Made by a program: the position numbers and the translations under genes. Of a stretch of DNA of 32,965 bases, positions 10,601 through 18,391 are shown one piece after another; position 1 is the stretch's first letter; every line of letters starts with the position of its first letter. This DNA comes from a virus. The notes beneath the pieces were generated by a model, which saw nothing but the letters and a program-made list of their open reading frames with translations, searched no databases and was not told where the DNA came from. Where the stretch lies: positions 1 to 32,965 of IMG/VR virus record IMGVR_UViG_3300030106_004540. One strand, given 5' to 3'.

Positions 10601-11547
10601 CCTTTGTATTTGCTATGAGAGATTTAAGTAAAGCAGTTGGTAAATTGACTGATAAACAAAAAGATAAAGTTTTCGGTAATGGTAAAAGGTGGATGAACTT
10701 AGAGGTTATATATCCAGCATCTGCTAACGTAATAGATTATGATAAATCAGAGATTATCTTTCATGGCACTTTAGAGTATGATGAAAGTGGTAGAGCTATA
10801 GGTCAACCAAAAGATTCTGCTCGTATGTTAGCTGGAATGATAAAACAGGTAAATCAAAATATACAAAAACAATTTAAAATCGGAAAACCGTTATTTTTAA
10901 ATGTCCCAAAATCACAAAATTTTGGCACAAAGAAAAAAACATATTTGGCTAGGTTGGATAAACTTAAAAGACAATATGCCTTAAAAGATAATGATACCCT
11001 ATCATTATATCATCAAAAATTTTGGGAAGAGTTTATATTCAATGCATCTAAACAATATCGTTATAAGATACCGAATCGTATTTTGGTAAACTTGACCAAA
11101 AGGTGGGCTTTTTTAGATAAATCATATTCAGTTCAACAAATGAGAAAAGACATAGATAATGAAAAGTTCTTAGAATGGGCTTTATCATTTGATAAGACCG
11201 ACCACAAAAAATATATCAAAGATAATATGAAACCGTTTGAGGTTTTGTTTTTTGAGGTAGGAGCCGAAATACTTAAGAATATTAGTGGGTTTTTAGTTGC
11301 CTCACCAAAAAAAGCTGTCCAAAAAATTAGAAGAGATGTGATAAATGCAATTAAGACTGTAAGAGGTGGTGGGGATATTAAAAAAATAGAGACGCTAAAA
11401 CATCAACTTAGTAAATTAGAAAAGATTGGGGGACTCTCATCAATCGTACCAACCGAGGGTATTGTATTTAAATATAAAGGGAAGACTTACAAATTTACAG
11501 GCGCATTTGCACCAGTAAATCAAATATTAGGATTATTAAATTTTTAG
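7687..11547 (+). CDS. Multi-domain DUF5872 / P-loop kinase / NMNAT-like / RNA-ligase-like protein with capsid-targeting N-terminus
   Basis: A 1286-residue protein. Residues 1-15 (MNKLTRWLVETILAE, then A16) resemble a T4 capsid-targeting peptide cut after Glu. About 22-113 matches my memory of DUF5872 (HSDLYTDENPKGTIKGL, SHAHKIQAAVAMEQRA). About 114-160 is a small beta module (VKIGDTILTGRFKNKKVVV). About 170-375 is a zeta-toxin/polynucleotide-kinase-like P-loop kinase: Walker A GGPGSGKT at 177-184, D270 in VIVDGTG, lid RNQERDR. About 520-700 is an NMNAT-like nucleotidyltransferase: GIYGGRFQPFGPHH at 524-537 and VSGTVMR at 660-666. About 724-880 is unrecognised. About 881-1286 is RNA-ligase-like: KLDG with K922 as nucleophile, LEVIYP near 1005, EGIVFKY at 1257 and K1269 in YKFTG. 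Candidate gp21 sites fall in linkers: IKE399-A, LSE723-A and IIE880-G. Substrates are unknown; RNA repair or NAD metabolism are the leading options. Confidence 0.8.
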   Translation: MNKLTRWLVETILAEAPRVPRKKGQHRGSKSHSDLYTDENPKGTIKGLKFATVKDAEASVRKIKSSGRSHAHKIQAAVAMEQRAREMGKKSQAAVYRTYINKMKKKTKKKNEDINIPVKIGDTILTGRFKNKKVVVKSIDKDEHGMPTINGKKITTFRVMKEGINDPGIFKAVFLAGGPGSGKTYVAKGLFGIPDRINVSQTGMKMINQDKELKFLLKKFGFGTDLDKMPDEVFDDLTGPGGSGLRKFAKELNKQRLKLYVKGRLGVIVDGTGHDFNKIASQKAELEDLGYDTYMVFVNTSLDVAQKRNQERDRVLPKKIVSDSWKDVQANLGKFQSLFRGNFLIVDNSKFLDEEAAQKKFETLVKKGINNFVKKPIKNKNAKSWMRKEKLLRKQGIKEAFAVRGNKIEKFITGKNLKHQGKRYKEIEFEVIKVDNPKELVTLRILAPKKLFGQEVPVRFRTLRRGPFLKTDTSKTETFSFDGTIPSPSRKLVKKMKKKGHSSVPYGSGYEKIKEQKQIKKVVGIYGGRFQPFGPHHKKTYEWLKSRVDDAYITTSNIKQPPRHPMNFKEKVRHMVKMGIPKNRIIQEKSPYVAKNVLKKYDKDTTAVVYIFGAKDAGRLKGGKYFQDYKKNKNDLKGYEENGYVLTAPHQSVKVAGNEVSGTVMRQLLGSPNYEDDRKKLFKQAFGYFDKGIYDMMTNKFKKLFESIDTFLIRNKLSELLSEASNTVLSPTDDGPPTFHRGFDDYKKYSKQWLDDMYAGQGWEVINYILSKHAINPDYDYTLSYSTVPAVAYGHTQSGDYGSRFGVDDPIESYKSYINDVVLRNLGYELIKWMGITADGKSVTGVEVETPVVGGVGKDNVANTELEKLDLKEEVQLIIEGGAYGHMNHPFDDKNLKFSDLKQIIIYGLGGKLDREDNVTEKLDGQNLMISWVNGKLVTARNKGQLKNYGSTAMDTAGVAAKFAGRGDIKKAFVFAMRDLSKAVGKLTDKQKDKVFGNGKRWMNLEVIYPASANVIDYDKSEIIFHGTLEYDESGRAIGQPKDSARMLAGMIKQVNQNIQKQFKIGKPLFLNVPKSQNFGTKKKTYLARLDKLKRQYALKDNDTLSLYHQKFWEEFIFNASKQYRYKIPNRILVNLTKRWAFLDKSYSVQQMRKDIDNEKFLEWALSFDKTDHKKYIKDNMKPFEVLFFEVGAEILKNISGFLVASPKKAVQKIRRDVINAIKTVRGGGDIKKIETLKHQLSKLEKIGGLSSIVPTEGIVFKYKGKTYKFTGAFAPVNQILGLLNF

Positions 11548-11555
11548 AGGTTATT

Positions 11556-12077
11556 ATGGCAAGAAGTAAAGAAGAAGTAAGACAAAATAATGCTTTACGT
11601 GCTATCTTAAGAGATGAAGCACCTGAAAAAAGAATTATGGTCGGTTTCGATAAAAAAACAGAAACGAGTGGAGACCAGATAGATAGATTATCTGATATTA
11701 TGAAAGAGGCTAGAATGCCTTGGTTTTGTCCGAGTTGTAAAAAAGTTATGAAAAAAAGGTTAGATAATAAGATGTGGCTTTTATACAATCATTGTTTTGA
11801 CTGTCAGATAAAAGAAGAGCATAAAATGAGGGTCGATGGGACTTACGACGAATGGATAAAAAGTAAAGAAAAAGAGAACAAGATAGCATGGATTCAAGAA
11901 CAAAAAGAATCGATTGAGGCATGGAGAAATCAGAAAGCACCATCCGTATATAATCAGATAAATCCAGACGGACAACAACTGGCTAAAGAAAAGTGGCTGA
12001 ATGATAGTACAGAATTAAATAAAAAAGCAGATGAAGCCTTAGAATACCTAAGTAAGATGGAGGAAGAACTAACATAA
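11556..12077 (+). CDS. Zinc-ribbon protein upstream of terminase
   Basis: A 173-residue protein with AGAGG just upstream of its ATG. Residues ~57-85 hold a CPSC ... CFDC pair (FCPSCKKVMKKRLDNK, then NHCFDCQIKEE), a four-Cys zinc ribbon. The N-terminus (MARSKEEVRQNNALRAILRDE) is helical and basic. The C-terminal half is charged, helical and probably coiled. It is followed directly by a 92-aa gene and then the large terminase. In T4 the small terminase gp16 lies just before gp17, so this or the next gene may supply DNA recognition for packaging, but neither shows a recognisable gp16 sequence. I recall similar zinc-ribbon proteins in marine T4-like phages but cannot confirm a family. Confidence 0.65.
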   Translation: MARSKEEVRQNNALRAILRDEAPEKRIMVGFDKKTETSGDQIDRLSDIMKEARMPWFCPSCKKVMKKRLDNKMWLLYNHCFDCQIKEEHKMRVDGTYDEWIKSKEKENKIAWIQEQKESIEAWRNQKAPSVYNQINPDGQQLAKEKWLNDSTELNKKADEALEYLSKMEEELT

Positions 12078-12356
12078 ATGTTAGAGCACAATAAATCCTA
12101 CGTAATAAGTGGAGAAAAAATACTCAAGTTATTAGAATTGATTGAGGACTTGAGAGATATTGCAGGTGACTATGCGCACGAGACTGGAAGTGGATATGAA
12201 ATCGAGGATGATTTCGAGAAATTAATTGAGGAAGTCTTGAAATCTGATATTTTTTCGGAGATAGACCTTTGTCAAGTAACAGGTCAGTATACCTTAAATG
12301 ATATAATGGAAAGGGTTGGATTAAAATATTCAACAAATAGTAATGGACAGAAATAA
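12078..12356 (+). CDS. Small acidic protein before terminase, unknown function
   Basis: A 92-residue acidic, helical protein starting on the base after the upstream stop and overlapping the terminase start by 14 bases, so translation is probably coupled on both sides. Visible segments: YVISGEKILKLLELIEDLRD, IEDDFEKLIEEVLKSDIFSE and TLNDIMERVGLKY. No metal site, membrane segment or catalytic motif is present. Position immediately before gp17 makes it a candidate small terminase subunit or packaging accessory, though it is shorter than T4 gp16 (about 164 aa). Function unknown. Confidence 0.6.
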   Translation: MLEHNKSYVISGEKILKLLELIEDLRDIAGDYAHETGSGYEIEDDFEKLIEEVLKSDIFSEIDLCQVTGQYTLNDIMERVGLKYSTNSNGQK

Positions 12357-13926
12357 AAAGGGTCAATTAAAAAGTGTGATAAAGCAGGAGTACGTGAAAT
12401 GTGCTGCCGACCCGGTATATTTCTTAAAAAAGTATTGTGTGATACAACATCCTATAAAAGGTAAGATACCATTTCATTTATATGATTTTCAAGAAAAAAC
12501 AGTTAGTGATTTGGTCACAAATAGATTAAACATAATTTTAAAAGCTAGACAATTAGGTATATCAACTTTAACAGCTGGATACTCTTTATGGATGATGACA
12601 TTTCATCAAGATAAAAATATATTAGTCATAGCTACTAAACAAGAGGTAGCTAAGAACTTGGTAACAAAAGTAAGGGTTATGCATGCTAATTTACCAAGTT
12701 GGTTAAAACAAACTTGCGTTGAGGACAATAAACTTAGTCTAAGATATAATAATGGTTCACAAATAAAAGCGGTATCAAGTGGGGAAGATAGTGGTCGTTC
12801 AGAAGCTCTATCATTATTGATATTGGATGAGGCAGCGTTCATAGAAAAGATTGATGGTATATGGGCAGCGGCATCACAGACCTTATCAACTGGTGGACAA
12901 TGTATAGCTTTATCAACCCCTAATGGTGTTGGTAATTGGTTTCATAGAACGTGGATGGACGCAATGGATGGGTTGAACGATTTTAATTTTACCAAGTTAC
13001 ATTGGACTGCACATCCTGATAGGGGTGAGGATTGGAGAAAAGAGCAGGATAAACTGTTAGGCCCATCGATGGCGGCGCAAGAATGTGATTGTGACTTTAT
13101 TACATCTGGTCAATCCGTGGTTGATGGACTTATCTTAGAGGAATATAGGCAGAAACATTTACAAGAACCAATCGAAAAAAGAGGTGTTGATTCTAATGTT
13201 TGGATATGGGAACCACCAAATTACACGAAAGATTACATAGTGTGCGCGGATGTTAGTAGAGGAGACTCAACGGACTATTCAGCATTCCACATTTTAGATG
13301 TTGAGAGTTTAGAACAAGTGGCTGAGTATAAAGGTAGAATGTCAACAAGAGATTATGGTAATTTACTTGTGAATATATCCACCGAATATAATAATGCATT
13401 ACTTGTTATTGAGAATAACAACATTGGTTGGGCAACTATTCAACAAGTGATTGATAGGGGATATGAAAATCTATTCTATATGAGTAAGGATTTACAAGTT
13501 GTTGATGTTCACAGACAGGTCAACAATAAAATAAATAGAGCGGAAAAAGGATTAGTTCCTGGCTTTACACTTACATCAAAGACAAGACCCTTAGTAATAG
13601 CTAAATTAGAGGAGTTTTTTAGGGAAAAATCCGTAATAGTTCGCTCTCAGCGATTAATTGACGAGTTGTTTGTATTTATATATAATGGAAGTAGAGCCGA
13701 GGCTATGAGAGGATATAATGATGACTTAGTCATGTCGTTATCAATGGGTCTTTGGATAAGAGAGACAGCCCTAAGACTAAGAGCAGAAGGTATAGAATTA
13801 CAAAAAACAGCAATAACAAATATAAATTCACATAAAGGAATTTATACAAACGAAATCCAAAAGAATGATTCTTGGACTATGAAAGTCAACAAACAACAAG
13901 AATCATTAGAGTGGTTAATTAAGTGA
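12343..13926 (+). CDS. 17: Terminase large subunit, T4 gp17-like
   Basis: A 527-residue packaging motor: an ATPase that pumps DNA through the portal and a nuclease that cuts genome units. ATPase motifs: Walker-A-like KARQLGIST at 67-75 (T4 has SRQLGKT), Walker B LLILDEAAF at 158-166 with D162/E163, and the coupling motif STPNG at 191-195. The RNase-H-like nuclease shows VCADVSRGDSTDYSAF with D303, LLVIENNN with E357, and NDDLV at 459-463. Length is near that of T4 gp17 (610 aa) without its extended N-terminus. The ATG lies within the preceding gene, implying coupled translation. The portal gene follows 8 bases later. T4 has gp18 and gp19 between gp17 and gp20; they are absent here. Confidence 0.95.
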   Translation: MDRNKKGQLKSVIKQEYVKCAADPVYFLKKYCVIQHPIKGKIPFHLYDFQEKTVSDLVTNRLNIILKARQLGISTLTAGYSLWMMTFHQDKNILVIATKQEVAKNLVTKVRVMHANLPSWLKQTCVEDNKLSLRYNNGSQIKAVSSGEDSGRSEALSLLILDEAAFIEKIDGIWAAASQTLSTGGQCIALSTPNGVGNWFHRTWMDAMDGLNDFNFTKLHWTAHPDRGEDWRKEQDKLLGPSMAAQECDCDFITSGQSVVDGLILEEYRQKHLQEPIEKRGVDSNVWIWEPPNYTKDYIVCADVSRGDSTDYSAFHILDVESLEQVAEYKGRMSTRDYGNLLVNISTEYNNALLVIENNNIGWATIQQVIDRGYENLFYMSKDLQVVDVHRQVNNKINRAEKGLVPGFTLTSKTRPLVIAKLEEFFREKSVIVRSQRLIDELFVFIYNGSRAEAMRGYNDDLVMSLSMGLWIRETALRLRAEGIELQKTAITNINSHKGIYTNEIQKNDSWTMKVNKQQESLEWLIK

Positions 13927-13934
13927 GGTAAAAA

Positions 13935-15749
13935 ATGGCAGATACAAGTTTATTTGCAAGACTACAAAGATTATTTTCTACAAATGTAATTGTAAGAAAT
14001 GTTGGTGGTAAACAACTAAGAGTGGCTGATACAAGTAGGACACAAGCATATTCTCGTAGTAATTTAGTGGATAGATATCAAAAAATATATGCTGGTGCAG
14101 GTCTAAGTGGGTATTCCGATAGTCTTACCACAAAATCAATGAGATTAAATTTGTTTCAAGATTATGAGGCGATGGATGCTGATGCAATAATATCATCAGC
14201 GCTAGACATTTACTCTGATGAATCAACAATGAAATCCGAGTATGGTGAAGTATTAACCATAAATTCGAGTAATGACCAAATTAAAAAAATCCTCCATAAT
14301 CTTTTTTACGATATATTGAATATAGAATTCAATTTATGGCCTTGGATAAGAAATATGTGTAAGTATGGGGATTTCTTTTTGAAGCTAGAAATAGATGAAA
14401 AATATGGTATAACAAATGTTATACCTTTACCTGTATATGATGTTACGAGATTAGAGGGTTTAGACCCGGAGAATCCTGAGTTTGTCAAGTTTGTAATAGA
14501 AGCAGATAGTCAACCATCTCGATATAAAAAACAAAATTCCTCAACAAAAGAAGAATTAGAAAACTTTCAGGTGGCTCACTTTAGGTTACTCTCCGATTCA
14601 AATTATCTACCTTATGGTAAATCACAGATTGAGGGTGGTAGAAAAATATATAAACAATTAACACTTATGGAAGATGCCATGTTAATTCATCGTATCATGA
14701 GAGCGCCAGAAAAAAGAGTGTTCAAGTTAGATATCGGTAACATACCACCTGCCGAGGTTGACAATTATATGCAACAGGTTATAAACAAAATGAAAAAAAC
14801 ACCTATTATTGATGAGACGACAGGTGATTATAACCTACGATATAATATGCAAAACATCACAGAGGATTTTTTCTTACCCGTTCGTGGTGGAGATAGTGGT
14901 ACGAGTATTGATTCATTACCTGGTCTTACATATGAGGCGACTGAGGATATAGAGTATTTAAAAAATAAATTATTATCATCACTTAGAATACCAAAAGCAT
15001 TTTTAGGATTTGAGGAAAATGTAGGTTCCAAAGCAACTTTAGCGGCAGAAGACGTAAGATTTGCCAGAACAATCGAGAGAATACAAAGAATATCTGTAAG
15101 TGAATTGACTAAGATAGCTATCGTACATTTATACGCACAAGGATATCAAGATAGTGATTTAATTGACTTCGATTTAAAACTAACGAGTCCGTCTACAATT
15201 TATGAACAAGAAAAGATAGAGTTGTGGGATTCAAAGACAAGATTAGCATCATCAATGTTACAGGATGGTTTATTATCATCGGAATGGATATACAAAAATA
15301 TATTTAATTTTACCGATGATGAAATAAAAGAAGAAGACAAGGGTATTGTTGATGATTATAAACAAAAGTTTAGACGTTCTCAGATTGAAAATGAGGGTAA
15401 TGACCCACAAGAGAGTGGTGAAGCACAAGGGACTCCATCAGATATGGCGATGGGTAGAACAGGTCACGAGTTAGATGATAAGGGCGGAGCACCTGAGGGT
15501 GGTTTCGAGGGCGCAGGTAGACCAAAAGAGATACCAAAGTATGGTAAAGATGGTAGCGCAAGAGGTCGTGACCCTTTAGGAAATGTGGATAGGAAAAACG
15601 CCACAAAATCAAATAGGACTTTAGCATTAGCCCACTTTGATAAACTTAAAAAATCTATGAAGTTAGATAATGAGACTAAAATTTTAAATGAGACAACTGA
15701 ATTAGAAAAGGAATATATTGACGAAGTTGATTCACTTACAAATGAATAA
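13935..15749 (+). CDS. 20: Portal vertex protein, T4 gp20-like
   Basis: A 604-residue protein with GAGGT upstream of the ATG, directly after the terminase. It would form the dodecameric ring at the unique head vertex: nucleation point of head assembly, DNA channel, and docking site for terminase and then the neck. Supporting segments are typical of T4-like portals: LFQDYEAMDADAIISSALDI near residue 80, WPWIRNMCKYGDFFLKLEI near 135, PLPVYDVTRLEG, MEDAMLIHRIMRAPEKRVF near 250, and LLSSLRIPKAFLGFEE near 350 followed by an ATLAAEDVRFARTIERIQ helix. The C-terminal ~100 residues are polar and Gly-rich. A possible promoter motif and the prohead core genes follow. Confidence 0.93.
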   Translation: MADTSLFARLQRLFSTNVIVRNVGGKQLRVADTSRTQAYSRSNLVDRYQKIYAGAGLSGYSDSLTTKSMRLNLFQDYEAMDADAIISSALDIYSDESTMKSEYGEVLTINSSNDQIKKILHNLFYDILNIEFNLWPWIRNMCKYGDFFLKLEIDEKYGITNVIPLPVYDVTRLEGLDPENPEFVKFVIEADSQPSRYKKQNSSTKEELENFQVAHFRLLSDSNYLPYGKSQIEGGRKIYKQLTLMEDAMLIHRIMRAPEKRVFKLDIGNIPPAEVDNYMQQVINKMKKTPIIDETTGDYNLRYNMQNITEDFFLPVRGGDSGTSIDSLPGLTYEATEDIEYLKNKLLSSLRIPKAFLGFEENVGSKATLAAEDVRFARTIERIQRISVSELTKIAIVHLYAQGYQDSDLIDFDLKLTSPSTIYEQEKIELWDSKTRLASSMLQDGLLSSEWIYKNIFNFTDDEIKEEDKGIVDDYKQKFRRSQIENEGNDPQESGEAQGTPSDMAMGRTGHELDDKGGAPEGGFEGAGRPKEIPKYGKDGSARGRDPLGNVDRKNATKSNRTLALAHFDKLKKSMKLDNETKILNETTELEKEYIDEVDSLTNE

Positions 15750-15763
15750 AATCACTTTACTTT

Positions 15764-15772
15764 ATATTTATA
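15764..15772 (+). promoter_or_regulatory. Recurring ATATTTATA motif before prohead core operon
   Basis: ATATTTATA in the 59-base gap after the portal gene, 37 bases before the SD-supported start at 15809. Same 9-mer as at 21372, 22287 and 29510. A promoter for the core-gene block (15809-21371) is plausible; orientation relative to the known T4 consensus is a problem. Confidence 0.35.
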
Positions 15773-15808
15773 ATTAACCATATATATACAAAAATGGAGC
15801 TTTTTACA

Positions 15809-16684
15809 ATGGGTAAAAAATTAAAGCATTCTAAAATAAAAAATACTGGCATTCTTTACGAATTACTTACTAGACAAATCACCGTCGATGTTTTGAATGG
15901 AAAAGATTCTGAGGCAGTATCGATAGTAAAAGAAGCATTCAACCAAAACACTTGTTTAGGTAGAGAGCTACAATTATATAAGCTTTTAACAGAAAAAAAT
16001 TATAAATCTGAAAGTAAAGCAAATCATTTATTAGAGATAGTGGTTAATAATAGAAAAAGAATCTCTAACGCTAAAATCAAAAATGAAAAGTATAATCTTA
16101 TCAAGAAAATCAACGAAACTTTTAATACAAAAGATTTCTTTAGTGGTAGAATAGCAAATTATAAACTATTAGCCTCCATTTATAATGTTTTCCAAAGTGA
16201 GTCATCACGAGAAGAGTATAATGCTGAACAGTTTTTAAACTCAAAATTTACCGTATTAGAGCATATAACTAACAAAAATATGAGCAAAGATGATAAACAA
16301 AACCAAATTATAAAAGAATACAGTAAAAATGATAAGGATTTGAGGTTATTAACTTATAAAATTTTGGTTGATAAATTTAATAAAAAATATAAGTCTTTGG
16401 ATGAAGCACAAAAAGGGCTCTTAAAAAATTATATCAATAATATCAGTAATACAAATCAAATGAGAGAGTTTGTAAATGAGGAAGTAGATTCCGTAAAAAA
16501 GGAATTACAATATCATCTACCAAAAGTAAAGGATAAAGTCACAAAAATTAAATTGTATGAAGCTATAAAACAGATAGTGAATTTGACTAAGGGTAGGGTA
16601 ATACAAGAAAAGCAAGTTTTAAATTTGATGAGATATTATGAGTTAGTCAAGGAGATAAAAAATGTCCACAGCGGAAAAAATTAA
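15809..16684 (+). CDS. Conserved helical prohead-region protein between portal and protease
   Basis: About 291 residues, basic, Lys/Asn-rich and almost entirely helical. The start at 15809 (MGKKLKHSKIKNTGILYELL) is preferred because TGGAG (15795-15799) lies 9 bases upstream; the in-frame ATG at 15794 overlaps that site and has none of its own. Segments such as KIKNTGILYELLTRQITVDVL and KYNLIKKINETFNTKDFFSG look like a protein I recall from marine T4-like phages next to gp20, but no function is established to my knowledge. In T4 this position holds the core proteins gp67 and gp68, so a role in the prohead core or portal initiation complex is plausible. The 3' end overlaps the next start by 23 bases. 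Confidence 0.7.
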   Translation: MGKKLKHSKIKNTGILYELLTRQITVDVLNGKDSEAVSIVKEAFNQNTCLGRELQLYKLLTEKNYKSESKANHLLEIVVNNRKRISNAKIKNEKYNLIKKINETFNTKDFFSGRIANYKLLASIYNVFQSESSREEYNAEQFLNSKFTVLEHITNKNMSKDDKQNQIIKEYSKNDKDLRLLTYKILVDKFNKKYKSLDEAQKGLLKNYINNISNTNQMREFVNEEVDSVKKELQYHLPKVKDKVTKIKLYEAIKQIVNLTKGRVIQEKQVLNLMRYYELVKEIKNVHSGKN

Positions 16685-17486
16685 AGAGATTATAAGACGC
16701 CTCATTCGTAAGGAAATTGAAGAGGCATCAATGACAGGTAATCTCGATGGTGGAGAGGGCCCACCGAAAACCCCTTATGCTTTTCAAACAAAACCTAAAT
16801 CAAAGAAAGATAAAAAGAAAGAAAAAGCAATAACGACCGCTGGTGGTTATTCTAAAGTAGATGAAACTAAATTTCATGTTAAGGTGGATGGTTTAGGTGA
16901 TGTTATAGTTAATGCTGGTTCTAAGGGTGAAGCTAAAATGGTGGTTGGAAAACAACTGAAGAACCGTAAAGATATCGTAAGTGTAACGAGAGTTCAGACA
17001 AGTAAAGCTAAACAGATTGATAAAAAATTAGAGAATGTGAATGAGGTTTCATTGAATCCATTAATTTTCTCTCCAGGTTGGGAAAAAAACTTCAAAGGAT
17101 ATAACGAAAAAGAATTAAAAGTAATTGTTAAACTTGTTAATATGAGTAATGGTATCGCACCCGTCATAAAAATGTCAAAGAAAAAAGATTTCAAGTCATT
17201 TATTAAAAAAGCAGCACAAAAAGGATTACATGAATCATTAAATGAAGGACAGTATCACAATTATCGTAATGATGATACTATGACCCCAAAACAGAAAATT
17301 GGTTTATCAATGAGAGAGGTTCGTGATAAATTGAATGAGCTCGATAAACTTGTAAAGATAAATGTAAGACTTAAAAACGAATTAAACGTGGATTCTAAAA
17401 CCTATTGGAAAAGAACCCACGTTGCCATGAAAAAAATTAGTGAGAGATTGGTCAAATTAGCCAACAAAGTTGGACAACTATACTAA
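16662..17486 (+). CDS. Putative prohead core/internal protein with gp21-type cleavage motifs
   Basis: A 274-residue basic protein with AAGGAG (16649-16654) 7 bases before its ATG, inside the end of the previous gene. The N-terminus is an amphipathic helix ending in IEE21-A22 (KIKEIIRRLIRKEIEEA), the layout of a T4 capsid-targeting peptide. It continues with a Gly/Pro-rich stretch (MTGNLDGGEGPPKTPYAF), a Lys-rich linker, a small alpha/beta segment (KFHVKVDGLGDVIVNAGSKG) and further internal sites: VNE-V near 130, LHE-S and LNE-G near 190-195. The gp21-like protease is encoded next. This supports a core or internal protein cut into pieces during head maturation. No enzymatic motif is seen. Function is inferred from motif and position. 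Confidence 0.7.
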   Translation: MSTAEKIKEIIRRLIRKEIEEASMTGNLDGGEGPPKTPYAFQTKPKSKKDKKKEKAITTAGGYSKVDETKFHVKVDGLGDVIVNAGSKGEAKMVVGKQLKNRKDIVSVTRVQTSKAKQIDKKLENVNEVSLNPLIFSPGWEKNFKGYNEKELKVIVKLVNMSNGIAPVIKMSKKKDFKSFIKKAAQKGLHESLNEGQYHNYRNDDTMTPKQKIGLSMREVRDKLNELDKLVKINVRLKNELNVDSKTYWKRTHVAMKKISERLVKLANKVGQLY

Positions 17487-17497
17487 AGGAGTTAGGT

Positions 17498-18109
17498 GTG
17501 AATAAGCAACTAATAGTAGATTATCTACCATTTGAAATAGAACCAGACCAAATTAACGAATCCATAAAAGAAAATAATGGAAAGTTAATAGTCAAGGGTG
17601 TATTACAAAGGGCTGAATCTAAAAATCAGAACGGAAGAGTATACCCAAAAGATATTTTGATGAGAGAAGCTAAAAAGTATACTGAGGAATTTATAGACCA
17701 AAGAAGAGCCATGGGTGAGTTAGACCATCCAGAGTCTTCAGTAGTAAATCTACAGAACGTCTCCCATAACGTAAAGAAGATGCATTTTGAAGGTGATAAC
17801 CTAATGGGCGAGGTAGAGGTGTTAGGCACACCAAGTGGTAATATATTAAAAGAATTATTTAAATCGGGTATTAAGTTAGGTATATCCTCAAGAGGTATGG
17901 GTTCGGTTGAGACCGTAAATGAGAATGGACACGAGGCCCAAGAGGTACAACCTGATTTTGAACTTATAGCTTTTGATTTTGTTTCAAATCCATCAACACA
18001 CGGTGCTTTTATGTATCCTGTAAATGAAGGAGTCGAAAAAAAAGAGGGACGAACTTGCGGTGACTATTGTAAGGTTGAGACAATCATCAACGATATAATG
18101 AGGGGTTAG
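17498..18109 (+). CDS. 21: Prohead core protease, T4 gp21-like
   Basis: A 203-residue protease that would sit in the prohead core and cleave scaffold, capsid and internal proteins after Glu. It starts at GTG 17498 with AAGGAG at 17486-17491. Signatures of T4 gp21: GVLQRAESKNQNGRVYPK near 34-51, MGELDHPES at 72-80 supplying the catalytic His77, and KLGISSRGMGSVE at 126-138 supplying the catalytic Ser (130/131). Length is close to T4 gp21 (212 aa). Two motifs suggest self-processing: INE21-S near the N-terminus and VNE177-G near the C-terminus. The latter matches the repeated VNE motifs in neighbouring genes. The next ATG abuts the stop codon. Confidence 0.92.
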   Translation: MNKQLIVDYLPFEIEPDQINESIKENNGKLIVKGVLQRAESKNQNGRVYPKDILMREAKKYTEEFIDQRRAMGELDHPESSVVNLQNVSHNVKKMHFEGDNLMGEVEVLGTPSGNILKELFKSGIKLGISSRGMGSVETVNENGHEAQEVQPDFELIAFDFVSNPSTHGAFMYPVNEGVEKKEGRTCGDYCKVETIINDIMRG

Positions 18110-18391
18110 ATGAAAGACTCTATAAAAATGTGGAGAAAGTGGAGAGATTGGCGACTCGAAGAGGATAAAATACCGATGGGTTTTGCTGGTTACAAAAACT
18201 ATTTTGATATTATAGAAAAAGCCATAGATAAGGTAGAAAGAAATTTTAAAACACTAATCAAAGATTTAGCTCGTGATAAAGATGGTGATTATAAAAAAGA
18301 GGTCACAGAACTTCAACGTCTATATAAAAGAAACTTAATAGAACTTAAAATAAAGTTTGCCGACTTTAAGAGAAAAAACACCGATGATTAA
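18110..18391 (+). CDS. Small basic helical protein, unknown function
   Basis: A 93-residue basic protein starting directly after the protease stop and overlapping the next gene by 8 bases (ATGATTAA). The N-terminus is unusually Trp-rich (KMWRKWRDWRLEEDK), with LEE-D as a weak candidate cleavage site; the rest is helical with probable coiled coil (IIEKAIDKVERNFKTLIKDL). No known family is recognised. Being the first gene after gp21 in a coupled series suggests expression with head-core proteins. Function unknown. Confidence 0.6.
   Translation: MKDSIKMWRKWRDWRLEEDKIPMGFAGYKNYFDIIEKAIDKVERNFKTLIKDLARDKDGDYKKEVTELQRLYKRNLIELKIKFADFKRKNTDD

Noticed and set aside
15764-15772. Reading ATATTTATA as a minus-strand T4 late promoter (TATAAATA)
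   Set aside because: No minus-strand genes exist in the window, so a standard late promoter in that direction has nothing to express; kept only as a + strand motif of unknown type.
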